Source: DASUAS01 sp963720765 | GTDB taxonomy: Bacteria; Actinomycetota; Acidimicrobiia; IMCC26256; DASPTH01 | Reading direction: 5' to 3' | Assembly: GCA_963720765.1 (NCBI GenBank) | Contig: CAVRGS010000003.1 | Coordinates: 62,001 to 126,000 of the forward strand | Length of the DNA stretch: 64,000 bases | Shown: positions 48,168-56,739 of the stretch, one piece after another | How positions within the stretch are numbered: the stretch's first letter is position 1 | Layout of the letters: every line of letters begins with the position of its first letter | Position numbers and translations under genes: made by a program | The notes under the pieces: model-generated | Databases searched by the model: none | Seen by the model: the letters and a program-made list of their open reading frames with translations, nothing else | Told to the model about the DNA's origin: nothing

Positions 48168-49195
48168 GACCGGTCCTCCCCGGTGGCGGCGGACGCGCCG
48201 ACCGCGTCGGTGTCGAAGTGGGCTCCCGTGAGCTCGAGGAACACGTCGTCGAGGGTGGGCGTGCGCAGGCTGAGGTCCCGGACGCGCACCGACGCGTCGT
48301 GCAGGGCGATGGCGATCGGTCCGATGGCCGACGACCCTTCTTCGACGCTGATGGTGAGCTCGTGGTCGCGGGCTTCGACGCCGACGACACCGAACACACC
48401 GGCGAGCGCGGCGCGCGCCGCGTCGCTGTCGCCGTCGATGCGGGCGAACACGACGTCGGTGCCGATCGAGCGCTTGAGATCGGTGGGTGTGCCCTCGGCC
48501 ACGAGTCGCCCGTTGTCGACGATGCCCACCCGGTCGGCGAGCTCGTCGGCCTCCTCGAGGTATTGCGTGGTGAGGAGGATGGTCATGCCGAGCTCGCCGT
48601 TCAGCCGTTGCACCTCCTGCCACACGCTGGCTCGACTGATCGGGTCGAGGCCGGTGGTGGGTTCGTCGAGGAACAGGACCTCGGGGTTGTGCACGAGTGC
48701 GGCCGCGAGGTCGAGCCGACGGCGCATGCCGCCGGAGTACGTCGAGATGCGCCGCTCGAGCGCGTCGCCCAGATCGACCAGCGTGCGCAGCTCCGCCAGG
48801 CGTTGGTCGATCTCCGCCTTCCGCAGGCCGTAGAGCTGGCCCTGCAGTCGGAGCAGTTCCAGGCCGGTCTGCTTGGGGTCGAGGGCGACGTCCTGCAGCG
48901 CGACGCCGATGTGCAAGCGGACGTCCTGCTGCTGCGTGGCGATGTCGAAGCCGGCGACGTCGGCCCGCCCGCCGGTCGGCGCGAGCAGGGTGCAGAGCAT
49001 CTTCACCGTGGTGGACTTCCCGGCGCCGTTGGGGCCGAGCAGCCCGTAGATCTCGCCTCGGTGGATGGTGAGGTCGAGGCCGTCGACCGCGGTCACCTCA
49101 CCGTAGGTTCGGGTGAGGCCTCGGGCCGAGATGGCGGGGGAGCTGTCGTCGGGCGCCACGGCGGTCCTCGTTCTGGAGTTCGTCATCGTCTGCAT
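48164..49195 (-). CDS. ABC exporter ATPase (DrrA-like)
   Basis: A 343-residue ATPase with Walker A GLLGPNGAGKSTTVKML, Q-loop VALQDVALDPKQTG, signature STYSGGMRRRLDLAAALVHN, Walker B LFLDEPTTGLDP and His-switch region LLTTQYLEEADELADR. The C-terminal 90 residues (RDLSLRTPTLDDVFLELTG) match the DrrA regulatory tail. It is coupled to the permease. The start ATG at 49195 is separated by 96 bp from a divergent regulator, with a palindrome between. Typical role is daunorubicin-like drug export or lipid translocation; cargo is unknown. Confidence 0.93.
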   Translation of the reverse strand: MQTMTNSRTRTAVAPDDSSPAISARGLTRTYGEVTAVDGLDLTIHRGEIYGLLGPNGAGKSTTVKMLCTLLAPTGGRADVAGFDIATQQQDVRLHIGVALQDVALDPKQTGLELLRLQGQLYGLRKAEIDQRLAELRTLVDLGDALERRISTYSGGMRRRLDLAAALVHNPEVLFLDEPTTGLDPISRASVWQEVQRLNGELGMTILLTTQYLEEADELADRVGIVDNGRLVAEGTPTDLKRSIGTDVVFARIDGDSDAARAALAGVFGVVGVEARDHELTISVEEGSSAIGPIAIALHDASVRVRDLSLRTPTLDDVFLELTGAHFDTDAVGASAATGEDRS

Positions 49196-49215
49196 GGGAT
49201 CAACCTACGGATCAC

Positions 49216-49236
49216 TGCGGCCAGATCCTGACCGCA
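49216..49236. promoter_or_regulatory. Candidate operator palindrome in the divergent region
   Basis: A 21-bp imperfect palindrome: left arm TGCGGCCAG, three central bases, right arm CTGACCGCA, with 8 of 9 positions complementary. It lies midway between the DrrA-like ATPase start (49195) and the WYL regulator start (49292), a natural place for an autoregulatory operator. Binding is inferred. Confidence 0.5.
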
Positions 49237-49291
49237 ACTCATGGGAAGCTTGTCGTGTGACCAAGACCGATCCCACCGCCGGAACTCATCG

Positions 49292-50245
49292 GTGAGCTCC
49301 GATCCCACCGAGCGCGCGCTGCAGCTCCTGTCCCTCCTCCAGACCCACCGGTTCTGGCCCGGGGAGGAGCTCACCGCGCACCTCGGCGTGAGCGCCCGCA
49401 CCCTGCGGCGCGACATCGACCGCCTGCGCTCGCTCGGCTACCCGGTCGACGCCACCCCCGGTGCGGGCGGCGGGTACCGCCTCGCCGCCGGCGCGCACCT
49501 CCCGCCGCTCCTCCTCGACGACGACGAAGCCGTCGCCATCGCGGTCGGTCTGCGGTCGGCGGCGAGCGCGTCGATCGACGGCATGGAGGACACCGCGTTG
49601 CGGGCGCTGGCCAAGCTCGAGCAGGTGCTGCCGGATCGTCTCCGTCGGCGCGTGCTCGCGGTGCACACCAACGTCGCGTCGCTGCAGTGGTCGAACGACG
49701 GCCCCGTGGTCGACGCCGATGCACTCGCGGTGCTCGCTCTCGCGTGTCGTGATCGCGAACAGGTGCGCTTCGACTATCGCCGTCGTGACGGCGACGACTC
49801 GAGCCGGCTGGTCGAACCGCACCAGCTCGTGTCCACCGGCCGGCGTTGGTACCTCGTCGCCTGGGACGTCCGGCGCGACGACTGGCGCACGTTCCGTCTC
49901 GATCGCCTGGAGCGCGCGCGCCTGGCTGGTGGGCGGTGCGCGACGCGTGCGCTCCCTGGCGGTGACGCGGCCGCCTTCGTCGCGCAGTCGATCCGCTCGA
50001 TGCCCCAACCCGCGTACGCGGTGCTCGACGTCGACACCGACATCGACACTCTGCGCGCCGCGCTGCACTGGGGGGATTCGCAGTTCGAATTGACCACGTC
50101 GGGCTGTCGCGTGCGCGTCGAGGGATCGAGTGACGACGCGTTGCTCCGTGTCGTCACCTGGCTCGCCGGTCGCTATCCCGTCGCCGTCGTCGAACCCGAG
50201 TCGGTCGCAGCCCTCGTCGACGACCTCAAGTCCCGCCTCGTCTGA
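49292..50245 (+). CDS. HTH/WYL-domain transcriptional regulator (YafY-like)
   Basis: A 317-residue regulator. The N-terminal winged helix reads ERALQLLSLLQTHRFWPGEE, LGVSARTLRRDIDRLRSLGY and VDATPGAGGGYRL, matching the DeoR/HTH_11 type. The WYL domain spans about 130-230 with VRFDYRRRDG, RLVEPHQLVSTGRRWYLVAW and FRLDRLERARL. The WYL tripeptide appears as WYL in RRWYLVAW, and a C-terminal WCX extension ends VEPESVAALVDDLKSRLV. GTG at 49292 is chosen because it begins the HTH; the upstream ATG at 49241 lies in the operator region. It is divergent from the ABC exporter, implying control of it. Confidence 0.9.
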   Translation: MSSDPTERALQLLSLLQTHRFWPGEELTAHLGVSARTLRRDIDRLRSLGYPVDATPGAGGGYRLAAGAHLPPLLLDDDEAVAIAVGLRSAASASIDGMEDTALRALAKLEQVLPDRLRRRVLAVHTNVASLQWSNDGPVVDADALAVLALACRDREQVRFDYRRRDGDDSSRLVEPHQLVSTGRRWYLVAWDVRRDDWRTFRLDRLERARLAGGRCATRALPGGDAAAFVAQSIRSMPQPAYAVLDVDTDIDTLRAALHWGDSQFELTTSGCRVRVEGSSDDALLRVVTWLAGRYPVAVVEPESVAALVDDLKSRLV

Positions 50246-50251
50246 TCACGC

Positions 50252-50270
50252 CCGGCGTCTCTGACGCCGG
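50252..50270. terminator. Hairpin between convergent genes
   Basis: An 8-bp perfect stem, CCGGCGTC and GACGCCGG, with a TCT loop lies 6 bp past the WYL stop and before the MoeB stop. No T tract follows, as is common in high-GC actinobacteria. It could serve both strands. Confidence 0.5.
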
Positions 50271-50293
50271 ACGCGTGTGACGCAGAGGGCGCG

Positions 50294-51478
50294 TCAGTGG
50301 GTGAGGACGCTGCCGTCGGCGAGGACGGCGTGGGGCAGGCACTGGTCGTCGTACTCGGCGATGACGATCGGCGCCGCGTGCTCGCCGCACGCCGGGCAGT
50401 TGGGGTCGCGGCGCACCTTGAACGTCCGGAACGACTGCTCCAGCGCGTCGTACGCCAGGAGCCGGCCGACGAGCGGATCGCCGATGCCGAGGAGCAGCTT
50501 GATCGCCTCGAGCGCCTGGATCGATCCGATGATGCCGGGGAGCACGCCGATCACGCCGGCCTCCGAGCAGCTCGGCGCGAGCTCCGGTGGCGGTGGTTCG
50601 GGCAGCAGGCACCGGTAGCACGGGCCGACGTACGGCTGGAACACCGACACCTGACCCTCGAACCGGAAGATCGATCCGTGGACGACGGGGATGCGCTTGA
50701 GCAGCGCGGCGTCGTTCACGAGGTAGCGGGTCGGGAAGTTGTCGGTGCCGTCGACGATCACGTCGTAGCCGTCGATGATGTCGAGCACGTTGTCGGCACC
50801 CAGACGGACGTCGTAGGTCACGACGTCGACGTCGGGGTTGAGTGCGGTGAGGGTCTTCTTGGCCGAGTCGACCTTGCGCTCGCCGATGCGGTCGGTGTTG
50901 TGGAGGATCTGGCGCTGCAGGTTCGACGCGTCGACGACGTCCATGTCGATGATGCCGATCGTGCCGACGCCGGCTGCCGCCAGGTAGAGCGCGGCGGGGG
51001 AGCCGAGACCGCCGGCGCCCAGGAGGAGCACCCGGCTCTCGAGCAGCTTCTGTTGGCCCGCCTCGCCGACCTCCGGCAGGAGGATGTGGCGCCCGTACCG
51101 ATCGCGCTGCTCGTGGGAGAGGGTCTGGGGTGTGATCCAGGGGCGCCCCTCGTTCTTCCAGCGCCCGAAGCCGCCGGCCATCGCCACCACGTCGGTGAAG
51201 CCGAGTTGTTCGAGCGTCTCGGTGGCGAACGCCGAACGGACACCGCTGGCGCAGTACACGACGATGGGCTGGTCGCGATCCGGCAGCTTGTGCTCGGCTT
51301 GGCTCTCGAGATGCCCGCGGGGGATGAACACCGACCCCGGGATGGTGCCCTGGTCGTGCTCGTCCTGCTCGCGCACGTCGAGGAACGTGGCGTGCCCCAG
51401 GCGTTCTTCGGCATCGTCGGGCTGGATCTCGGTGATGCGCGCCTTGGTGTCGCGCAGCAGGTCGCGGAAGCTCGGCAT
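50294..51478 (-). CDS. Rhodanese-ThiF/MoeB adenylyltransferase-sulfurtransferase fusion
   Basis: A 394-residue protein that would activate the C-terminus of a small sulfur carrier and load sulfur. An N-terminal rhodanese domain (about 15-105) contains LDVREQDEHDQGTIPGSVFI and the active-site loop VVYCASGVRS (Cys). The MoeB/ThiF domain starts DRYGRHILLPEVGEAGQ, with nucleotide loop LLGAGGLGSPAALYLAAAG, SNLQRQILHN, VDGTDNFPTRYLVNDA and zinc cysteines at CYRCL and CPACG. ATG at 51478 follows a GGAGAGAG purine run. The order rhodanese-first differs from mycobacterial MoeZ (rhodanese last). Partner likely MoaD, ThiS or CysO. Confidence 0.9.
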   Translation of the reverse strand: MPSFRDLLRDTKARITEIQPDDAEERLGHATFLDVREQDEHDQGTIPGSVFIPRGHLESQAEHKLPDRDQPIVVYCASGVRSAFATETLEQLGFTDVVAMAGGFGRWKNEGRPWITPQTLSHEQRDRYGRHILLPEVGEAGQQKLLESRVLLLGAGGLGSPAALYLAAAGVGTIGIIDMDVVDASNLQRQILHNTDRIGERKVDSAKKTLTALNPDVDVVTYDVRLGADNVLDIIDGYDVIVDGTDNFPTRYLVNDAALLKRIPVVHGSIFRFEGQVSVFQPYVGPCYRCLLPEPPPPELAPSCSEAGVIGVLPGIIGSIQALEAIKLLLGIGDPLVGRLLAYDALEQSFRTFKVRRDPNCPACGEHAAPIVIAEYDDQCLPHAVLADGSVLTH

Positions 51479-51554
51479 CTCGTTCTCTCTCCTCGTCGAA
51501 CCCGTAAATGCTACCGCAGGGGTCAGGTATTCCCAACCGGGCGTGAAGCGGGGG

Positions 51555-52316
51555 TCAGATCCGAGCCACCAGGTCGGGCAGGACCTCACCGAGCTGCTCG
51601 CGGAGCACGAACTCGGCAACGCCGTCGAAGGGTGTGGGTTCACCGTTGAGGACCGCCAGGGCGGCCCCGGCGCGCAGCGCGTGCTCGGGGAGCGCGGCCG
51701 CGGGGTAGACGCCGAGCGAGGTGCCGATGGCGAGGAACACGTCGGCCCCGACGGCCGCTCGCTGCGCGCGCATCAGGTCTTCGGGCACCAGGTTCTCACC
51801 GAATGAGATGGTCGCCGACTTCAACATGCCGCCGCACTCGAGGCACGCGGGGTCTTCGTCACCGGCGCGCACCCGCGCCAACGTGTCTTCCATCGGGCCG
51901 CGCCAGGCGCACTGCAGGCACTTCACCGCGTGCACGGTGCCGTGGATCTCGATGACGATCTCCGGCGACGAACCGGCGGCCTGATGCAGACCGTCGACGT
52001 TCTGCGTCACCAACGTGTGGACCTTCGCCTTGCGTTCGAGCTCCGCGAGCGCGACGTGCCCGGCGTTGGGCTGACCTGCGAACAGCTCGCTCCCGACGCG
52101 GTTGCGCCACACGTCGCGCCGATGATCGGCGTCGGCCACGTAGTGCTGGATCGTCGCCGTGCGCTCCGCCTTCGGATCCTTGGTCCAGATGCCCTGCGGG
52201 CCACGGAAGTCGGGGATGCCCGACTCGGTGGAGATCCCCGCGCCGGTGAGCACGACGATCTGGTCGGCACCTCGGAGGAGCGCGGCGAGACGGTCCAGCA
52301 GTTCGGCATCGGCCAT
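51555..52316 (-). CDS. cobB: NAD-dependent protein deacylase (Sir2/CobB)
   Basis: A 253-residue sirtuin. The NAD pocket is VVLTGAGISTESGIPDFRG, followed by LVTQNVDGLHQAAG, the catalytic His in IEIHGTVHAVKC, zinc cysteines CLQC and CLECGG, and AIGTSLGVYPAAALPEHAL. Length and motif order are standard. ATG at 52316 opens MADAELLDRLAALL. It would remove acyl groups from lysines such as those of acyl-CoA synthetases, linking to NAD state. It lies 76 bp downstream of the MoeB-like gene start region, on the same strand. Confidence 0.94.
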   Translation of the reverse strand: MADAELLDRLAALLRGADQIVVLTGAGISTESGIPDFRGPQGIWTKDPKAERTATIQHYVADADHRRDVWRNRVGSELFAGQPNAGHVALAELERKAKVHTLVTQNVDGLHQAAGSSPEIVIEIHGTVHAVKCLQCAWRGPMEDTLARVRAGDEDPACLECGGMLKSATISFGENLVPEDLMRAQRAAVGADVFLAIGTSLGVYPAAALPEHALRAGAALAVLNGEPTPFDGVAEFVLREQLGEVLPDLVARI

Positions 52317-52445
52317 CGCGCGACCGATACGCGAGCGGCGTTTCGGCGACGCGCGAGCGGCGCGCCTCCGGGGGACGAGGGGGCGCGCCGCTCTGCGTGC
52401 GGCAGCGAGCACGGGGGCGAGCTCGAACCGCGAACTGGGAGGTCC

Positions 52446-53066
52446 TTACGACGTGCCCTCTCGCACCGGAACGCGCTGGACGTGGTCGAGCGCCTCGCGG
52501 TGACGCTGATACGCCCACTGCGCGCTCTCGTGGCAGAGCGCGGGGTGGAAGCCGATCCCGTGCAGGGCCCGTTCGACGTGGTCGGGGTCGTCCCCCTGTT
52601 CGAGCAGGGTGAACGCGACTCGTCGGGCGCGGCGACGTGCCTCGGCCATCGGCGGTTCGGCCAACTGCTGCTCGGCCCACTCGGCGTGTGCGCGCTGGAG
52701 GTCGCGCGGCAGCCGACGGAGGTGGCGCGTGTTCACCGGTGGCACGTTGCGCCGCACCGCGACGGTGTCGGACATGGGGTCTTCGCACGCCAGGTCGAAC
52801 TGCGTGAGGCGGCGGAGCGTGCGCACGATCGGCGACGCGCTGCCTTCGCGCTGACCGAGCCCGAGCGCGTGTGATGTGTCGACGACGGTCAGCTCCACGC
52901 CGTCGGGGTCGCGGTCGAAGCGGTCGGCGAGGTGGCGCAGCAGGAGGAGCGCAGTGGGACCGAGGGTCGGCAGCCAGAACTGCTCGACGTAGCGCGACCT
53001 GGGATCGTGCCCCACCGTGTCGACGATGGGGTCGTGCCAGGGCTTGATGAGCAGCGTGACGGGCAT
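52446..53066 (-). CDS. Conserved hypothetical protein, helical, possibly winged-helix
   Basis: A 206-residue protein with no recognised catalytic motif. The N-terminus PVTLLIKPWHDPIVDTVGHD is followed by a likely winged helix-like stretch (LGPTALLLLRHLADRFDRDP, SPIVRTLRRLTQFDLA) and an Arg-rich helical C-terminus (HLRRLPRDLQRAHAEWAEQQ). Codon use is typical of its neighbours, so it is probably a real gene. A DNA-binding or structural role is possible. It is followed by the sirtuin, 129 bp away, and preceded by a GC-rich repeat region. Confidence 0.75.
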   Translation of the reverse strand: MPVTLLIKPWHDPIVDTVGHDPRSRYVEQFWLPTLGPTALLLLRHLADRFDRDPDGVELTVVDTSHALGLGQREGSASPIVRTLRRLTQFDLACEDPMSDTVAVRRNVPPVNTRHLRRLPRDLQRAHAEWAEQQLAEPPMAEARRRARRVAFTLLEQGDDPDHVERALHGIGFHPALCHESAQWAYQRHREALDHVQRVPVREGTS

Positions 53067-53422
53067 GGGCTTCCTCCGCGATTCGGTGCCGGGCCCGAAG
53101 GGGTGGGGCCGGGACGATGCGGGGAAGTCGGTTCACGGATCCCGTCGGATCACGTGTGGGTGTGAAGAGTAGCCGAAAAGCCGCGAAGCGGTCAAGTAGG
53201 TCGACTGCTCGGCGCGGGAAGACGGTGAGCAGTCCGGTCAACGCGTCCCCAGGCGGGCCGACGGCGGGGCGAGGCGGGGCGAGGCGGCGCGAGGCGGCGT
53301 GAGGCGGCGTCGATGCGCGTCGAGCGCGCCCGTCGCCGCCACTCGTGCTGATGGTCGGTCCTCGCGGCCCCGGGATCCTGCGCGCTCGGCGGGCGTCATC
53401 CGCGTCGGCGTTCCCGGCGAGG
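53067..53422. other. 356-bp intergenic stretch with a tandem repeat
   Basis: It lies between the hypothetical gene's start and the PAS-GGDEF-EAL gene's stop. The middle holds a 10-bp tandem repeat (listed separately). A GGAGG-containing run (GAGGAAG on the minus strand) precedes the ATG at 53066. No RNA gene was seen. Confidence 0.5.
53271..53310. repeat. 10-bp tandem repeat, four units
   Basis: Four head-to-tail copies of GAGGCGGSGY occur at 53271, 53281, 53291 and 53301, each exactly 10 bp. A degenerate fifth (ACGGCGGGGC) starts at 53261. The 10-bp period equals one helical turn. It may be a repeated protein-binding site or simple slippage product. Confidence 0.7.
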
Positions 53423-55717
53423 TCAGTTGGCGATGGTGACACCGCGGGGGTCGATGGTCGCGACGGGCTGCGGGGCCGCGGTCGTCGTCGCCCGCCGCGG
53501 CGTGGGGGCGAACATGCGGCGAGGGTCGGTGCCGAAGACCTCGGGTGGGCGCGCCGGGCCGAACAGGAAACCTTGACCCACCTCGCAGCCCATCGCCCGG
53601 AGTTGGTGGAACTGCTCGGGTGTCTCGATGCCCTCGGCGACCGTCGACAGCCGCAGCGCGCGCGCCAGACCGACGACGGCACCGACGATCGCGGTGCTGT
53701 CCTTGCGCACGCCCACGCCTTCGGTGAACGAGCGGTCGATCTTCAGCGCTTCCACCGGCAACCGCTCGAGGTACGCGAGCGACGAGTAGCCGGTGCCGAA
53801 GTCGTCGACGGCGAGGTGCAAGCCGAGCGCCTGCAGCGCGCCGAGTGCGCTCAACGCCGACTCGGCGTCGCGCATCAACGTGCTCTCGGTGATCTCGAGC
53901 CACAGCGCAGAGGGTTGGATGCCGGTGTCGTGCAGCACGCGCGCAACGTCGTTCGGCAGCGCGGGTTCGGCGAGCTGGCGAGGCGACAGGTTCACGCTCA
54001 TCGAGAGCAGGGGGCCGTCGGGCGCCTGCTCGTGCCACCGGACTGCCTGCTGGCATGCCTGTTCGAGCGCCCACACCCCGAGCGGCACGATCAAACCGGT
54101 CTCCTCGGCGAGGGGCACGAACTCCATCGGCGGGATCAGCCCGCGCTCGGGGTGCTCCCAGCGGATGAGCGCCTCGAACCCGAACAACGTGCCGTTGTCG
54201 ATGCTGATCATCGGCTGGTAGTGCACGCGCAGCTCGCCGCGCTCGATGGCGCGATGCAGCTCGTTGCCGGTGCGCAGGTCGTCGACCGCGCGGTGGTGCT
54301 CGCGTGCATCGAACAGCTCGGCGCGGTCGCGGCCGCGCTCCTTGGCCCGGTACATCGCGGCGTCGGCGTTGCGCAGCAGCGTCTCGGGTGTGTCGGCGCC
54401 GTTGCCCGAAAGGGCGATGCCGATGCTCGCGGTCACGAACACCTCGCCCTCCATGAGGGCGACCGGCCGGGCGATGGCCTGCGCGATCCGCTCCGCGACG
54501 AGCTCGACGGTCTCCTCGCTGCTCACGTCCTGGCACAAGATGGTGAACTCGTCGCCCCCGAACCGTGCCACGGCGTCGGACGGACCCATGACCGAGCTCA
54601 AGCGATCCGCCACCGCCACCAGCAGGCGGTCCCCGGCGGAGTGGCCGAGGCTGTCGTTCACCACCTTGAAGCGATCGAGGTCGAGGAACAGGACGGCCAC
54701 GCGGCCACGTCGGTGCTCCGCGCGCGTGAGCTCGCGTCCGAGCCGCTCGACGAACTGCAGTCGGTTGGGCAGTCCGGTCAGCGGGTCGTGGACCGCCTGG
54801 TGGGCGAGTGCCTCACCGCTGGCGCGCCGTTCGCCGATGTCCTCCACCTGGCACACGAGGTACATCGGCTGGTCGTTGAGGTCGCGCACGAGCGACGCGC
54901 TCATCGCCACCCACACGGGGTGACCGTCGTGGTGCACGAAGCGTTGCTCGAGCTGCGCGCTCTGCGTCACGCCCGTGAAGAGACGACGTACCTGCTCGCG
55001 ACACTGGTCGCGGTCGTCGGCGTGGCACAGCTCGAGCATCGACGACGCCAGCAGCTCCGACTCGCCGCGCCCGAGGATCTGCACGAGCGCGCGGTTGACC
55101 CGGAACAGCCGGCCGTCGGTCGAGATGAGCGCCATGCCGATCGGGGCGTGCTCGAAGGCGCTGCGGAACCGTTCCTGCGCCTCGCGCAGTTCGGCTTCGG
55201 CGCGCCGACGATCGGTGAGGTCGCGGGCGCTGATGACGATGCCCTCGACCGAGGGGTCGTCGAGCAGGTTGGTCGCCACCGCCTCGACCACTCGCCAGGT
55301 GCCGTCGGCGCGGCGCAGGCGCACCTCGACGCGGTCGGCTCCTTCCTTGCCCTCGCGCGTGAACTGGAACCCGAGGCGCGCCGCGTCGCGGTCTTCGGGG
55401 TGGATCAGGTCGAAGACGTCGGTACCGATCAGCGGGTCGATGTCGACGCCGAGGATCCGCTCGGTGACCGGGCTGGCGTAGACGAGCCGGCCGTGGGGGT
55501 CGACGATCGCCATGATGTCGTTGGAGTCGCGGACCATCGCCCGGAAGCGGGCCTCGTTCCGTTCGAGGAGGGCCGTGACCTGGTCGACGGTGCGGGCGGC
55601 CCGCCGGCCCACGACGCGGGTGGAGACGATCGCCAGCACGACGATCGCCATGAGCAGTCCGGTTGCGAGGATGCCCTCCGCACTCACGTTCTTTCTGTCG
55701 GTATTCCGCCATCCCAA
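53423..55717 (-). CDS. Membrane-anchored PAS-PAS-GGDEF-EAL cyclic-di-GMP protein
   Basis: A 764-residue signalling protein. One N-terminal membrane span (about 14-36, ILATGLLMAIVVLAIVS) is followed by two PAS domains (about 55-170 and 180-300), a GGDEF domain (about 310-470) with intact RFGGDEF and DPLTGLPNRLQF, and an EAL domain (about 480-730) with FEALIRWEHP, ITESTLM, DDFGTGYSSLAYL, KIDRSF and VAEGIETPEQ. All expected catalytic residues are present, so it could both make and hydrolyse cyclic di-GMP. A GTG at 55687 in the same frame is an alternative start. The contrast with the degenerate GGDEF protein at 37060-37523 suggests a c-di-GMP circuit. Confidence 0.94.
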   Translation of the reverse strand: MGWRNTDRKNVSAEGILATGLLMAIVVLAIVSTRVVGRRAARTVDQVTALLERNEARFRAMVRDSNDIMAIVDPHGRLVYASPVTERILGVDIDPLIGTDVFDLIHPEDRDAARLGFQFTREGKEGADRVEVRLRRADGTWRVVEAVATNLLDDPSVEGIVISARDLTDRRRAEAELREAQERFRSAFEHAPIGMALISTDGRLFRVNRALVQILGRGESELLASSMLELCHADDRDQCREQVRRLFTGVTQSAQLEQRFVHHDGHPVWVAMSASLVRDLNDQPMYLVCQVEDIGERRASGEALAHQAVHDPLTGLPNRLQFVERLGRELTRAEHRRGRVAVLFLDLDRFKVVNDSLGHSAGDRLLVAVADRLSSVMGPSDAVARFGGDEFTILCQDVSSEETVELVAERIAQAIARPVALMEGEVFVTASIGIALSGNGADTPETLLRNADAAMYRAKERGRDRAELFDAREHHRAVDDLRTGNELHRAIERGELRVHYQPMISIDNGTLFGFEALIRWEHPERGLIPPMEFVPLAEETGLIVPLGVWALEQACQQAVRWHEQAPDGPLLSMSVNLSPRQLAEPALPNDVARVLHDTGIQPSALWLEITESTLMRDAESALSALGALQALGLHLAVDDFGTGYSSLAYLERLPVEALKIDRSFTEGVGVRKDSTAIVGAVVGLARALRLSTVAEGIETPEQFHQLRAMGCEVGQGFLFGPARPPEVFGTDPRRMFAPTPRRATTTAAPQPVATIDPRGVTIAN

Positions 55718-55752
55718 CCTTGAGCGGGACAGGGGGCACCTTCAGGCGGGGC

Positions 55753-56724
55753 TCAGCCGGGACGAGTACCCCGATGGGCGTCGAGCATGGCCCGGGCGGC
55801 GGCGGTCGGGGTCGTGGCCCCCGCGGCGACCTCGGCCTCGAGGCGCCGGGCGAGCTCGGCGGTGGCGGCGTCGGCGGTGAGGGCGTCGAGCAGCGAGTCG
55901 GTGACCTCCGACCACATCCACTCCCGGTTCTGGCCCGCCCGCAGGGCGGGCAGCTCATCGACGATCGCCGCCCGGAACTCCGTGACGCTCTCCCAGACCT
56001 CGGGGATCCCGGAGCCGGTGAGGGCCGAACACGTGAGCACCCGGGGCGTCCATCCCGAGAGCCGGGGCCGCACGAGGTGGAGGGCGGCGGCGTAGTCGGC
56101 GGCGGTGTGCGCGGCGATCGCGGCGAGCTCGCCGTCGGCCTTGTTGACGACGACGAGATCGGCGAGCTCCATGATCCCGCGCTTGAGTCCCTGCAGCTCG
56201 TCGCCACCGCCGGGCGCGACGAGCACCAGGAACAGGTCGACCATCGCCGCGACCTTCACCTCCGACTGGCCGACACCGACGGTCTCGACCAGCACGACGT
56301 CGAAGCCCGCGGCTTCGCAGAGCAGCATCGCCTCACGCGTCCGCCGGGCGACACCACCGAGTGTGCCGCCGGTCGGCGACGGCCGCACGAATGCGTCGGG
56401 TGAGCGCGTCAGCTGCTCCATGCGCGTCTTGTCACCGAGGATGGAACCACCGCTGCGTGTGCTCGACGGGTCGACCGCGAGCACTGCCACCCGGTGACCG
56501 TGCGCAACGAGGTGGGTCCCGAGCGCCTCGATGAACGTCGACTTGCCCGCGCCCGGTGCGCCCGAGATCCCCACACGCATCGCGCCGCCGCTCTTCGCCA
56601 GCACCTCGGCGAGCAGCGCCTCGGCTTCGGCGCGATGGTCGGCGCGGGTCGACTCGGCCAGCGTGATCGCACGCGCCAGCGCACGACGGTCGCCCGCGAT
56701 CACCTGTTGTGCCAACTCGCTCAT
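55753..56724 (-). CDS. meaB: Methylmalonyl-CoA mutase-associated GTPase (MeaB)
   Basis: A 323-residue G3E-family GTPase that protects and loads the mutase with adenosyl-B12. Visible motifs are the P-loop RVGISGAPGAGKSTFIEALG, LAVDPSSTRSGGSILGDKTR, the switch II region VLVETVGVGQSEV and the base-specificity NKAD. C-terminal VLTCSALTGSGIPEVWESV is also typical. ATG at 56724. It lies 15 bp downstream of the mutase on the same strand, so the two are probably co-transcribed. Confidence 0.95.
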   Translation of the reverse strand: MSELAQQVIAGDRRALARAITLAESTRADHRAEAEALLAEVLAKSGGAMRVGISGAPGAGKSTFIEALGTHLVAHGHRVAVLAVDPSSTRSGGSILGDKTRMEQLTRSPDAFVRPSPTGGTLGGVARRTREAMLLCEAAGFDVVLVETVGVGQSEVKVAAMVDLFLVLVAPGGGDELQGLKRGIMELADLVVVNKADGELAAIAAHTAADYAAALHLVRPRLSGWTPRVLTCSALTGSGIPEVWESVTEFRAAIVDELPALRAGQNREWMWSEVTDSLLDALTADAATAELARRLEAEVAAGATTPTAAARAMLDAHRGTRPG

Positions 56725-56739
56725 GGTGCCGCGAGTGTG

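Noticed and set aside
53271..53310. CRISPR array
   Set aside because: Units are 10 bp with no spacers. No cas genes are present in the window.
53345..55723. 792-codon open frame on the plus strand
   Set aside because: It is a GC-driven antisense shadow of the PAS-GGDEF-EAL gene, with low-complexity Arg/Glu-rich protein and no motif.
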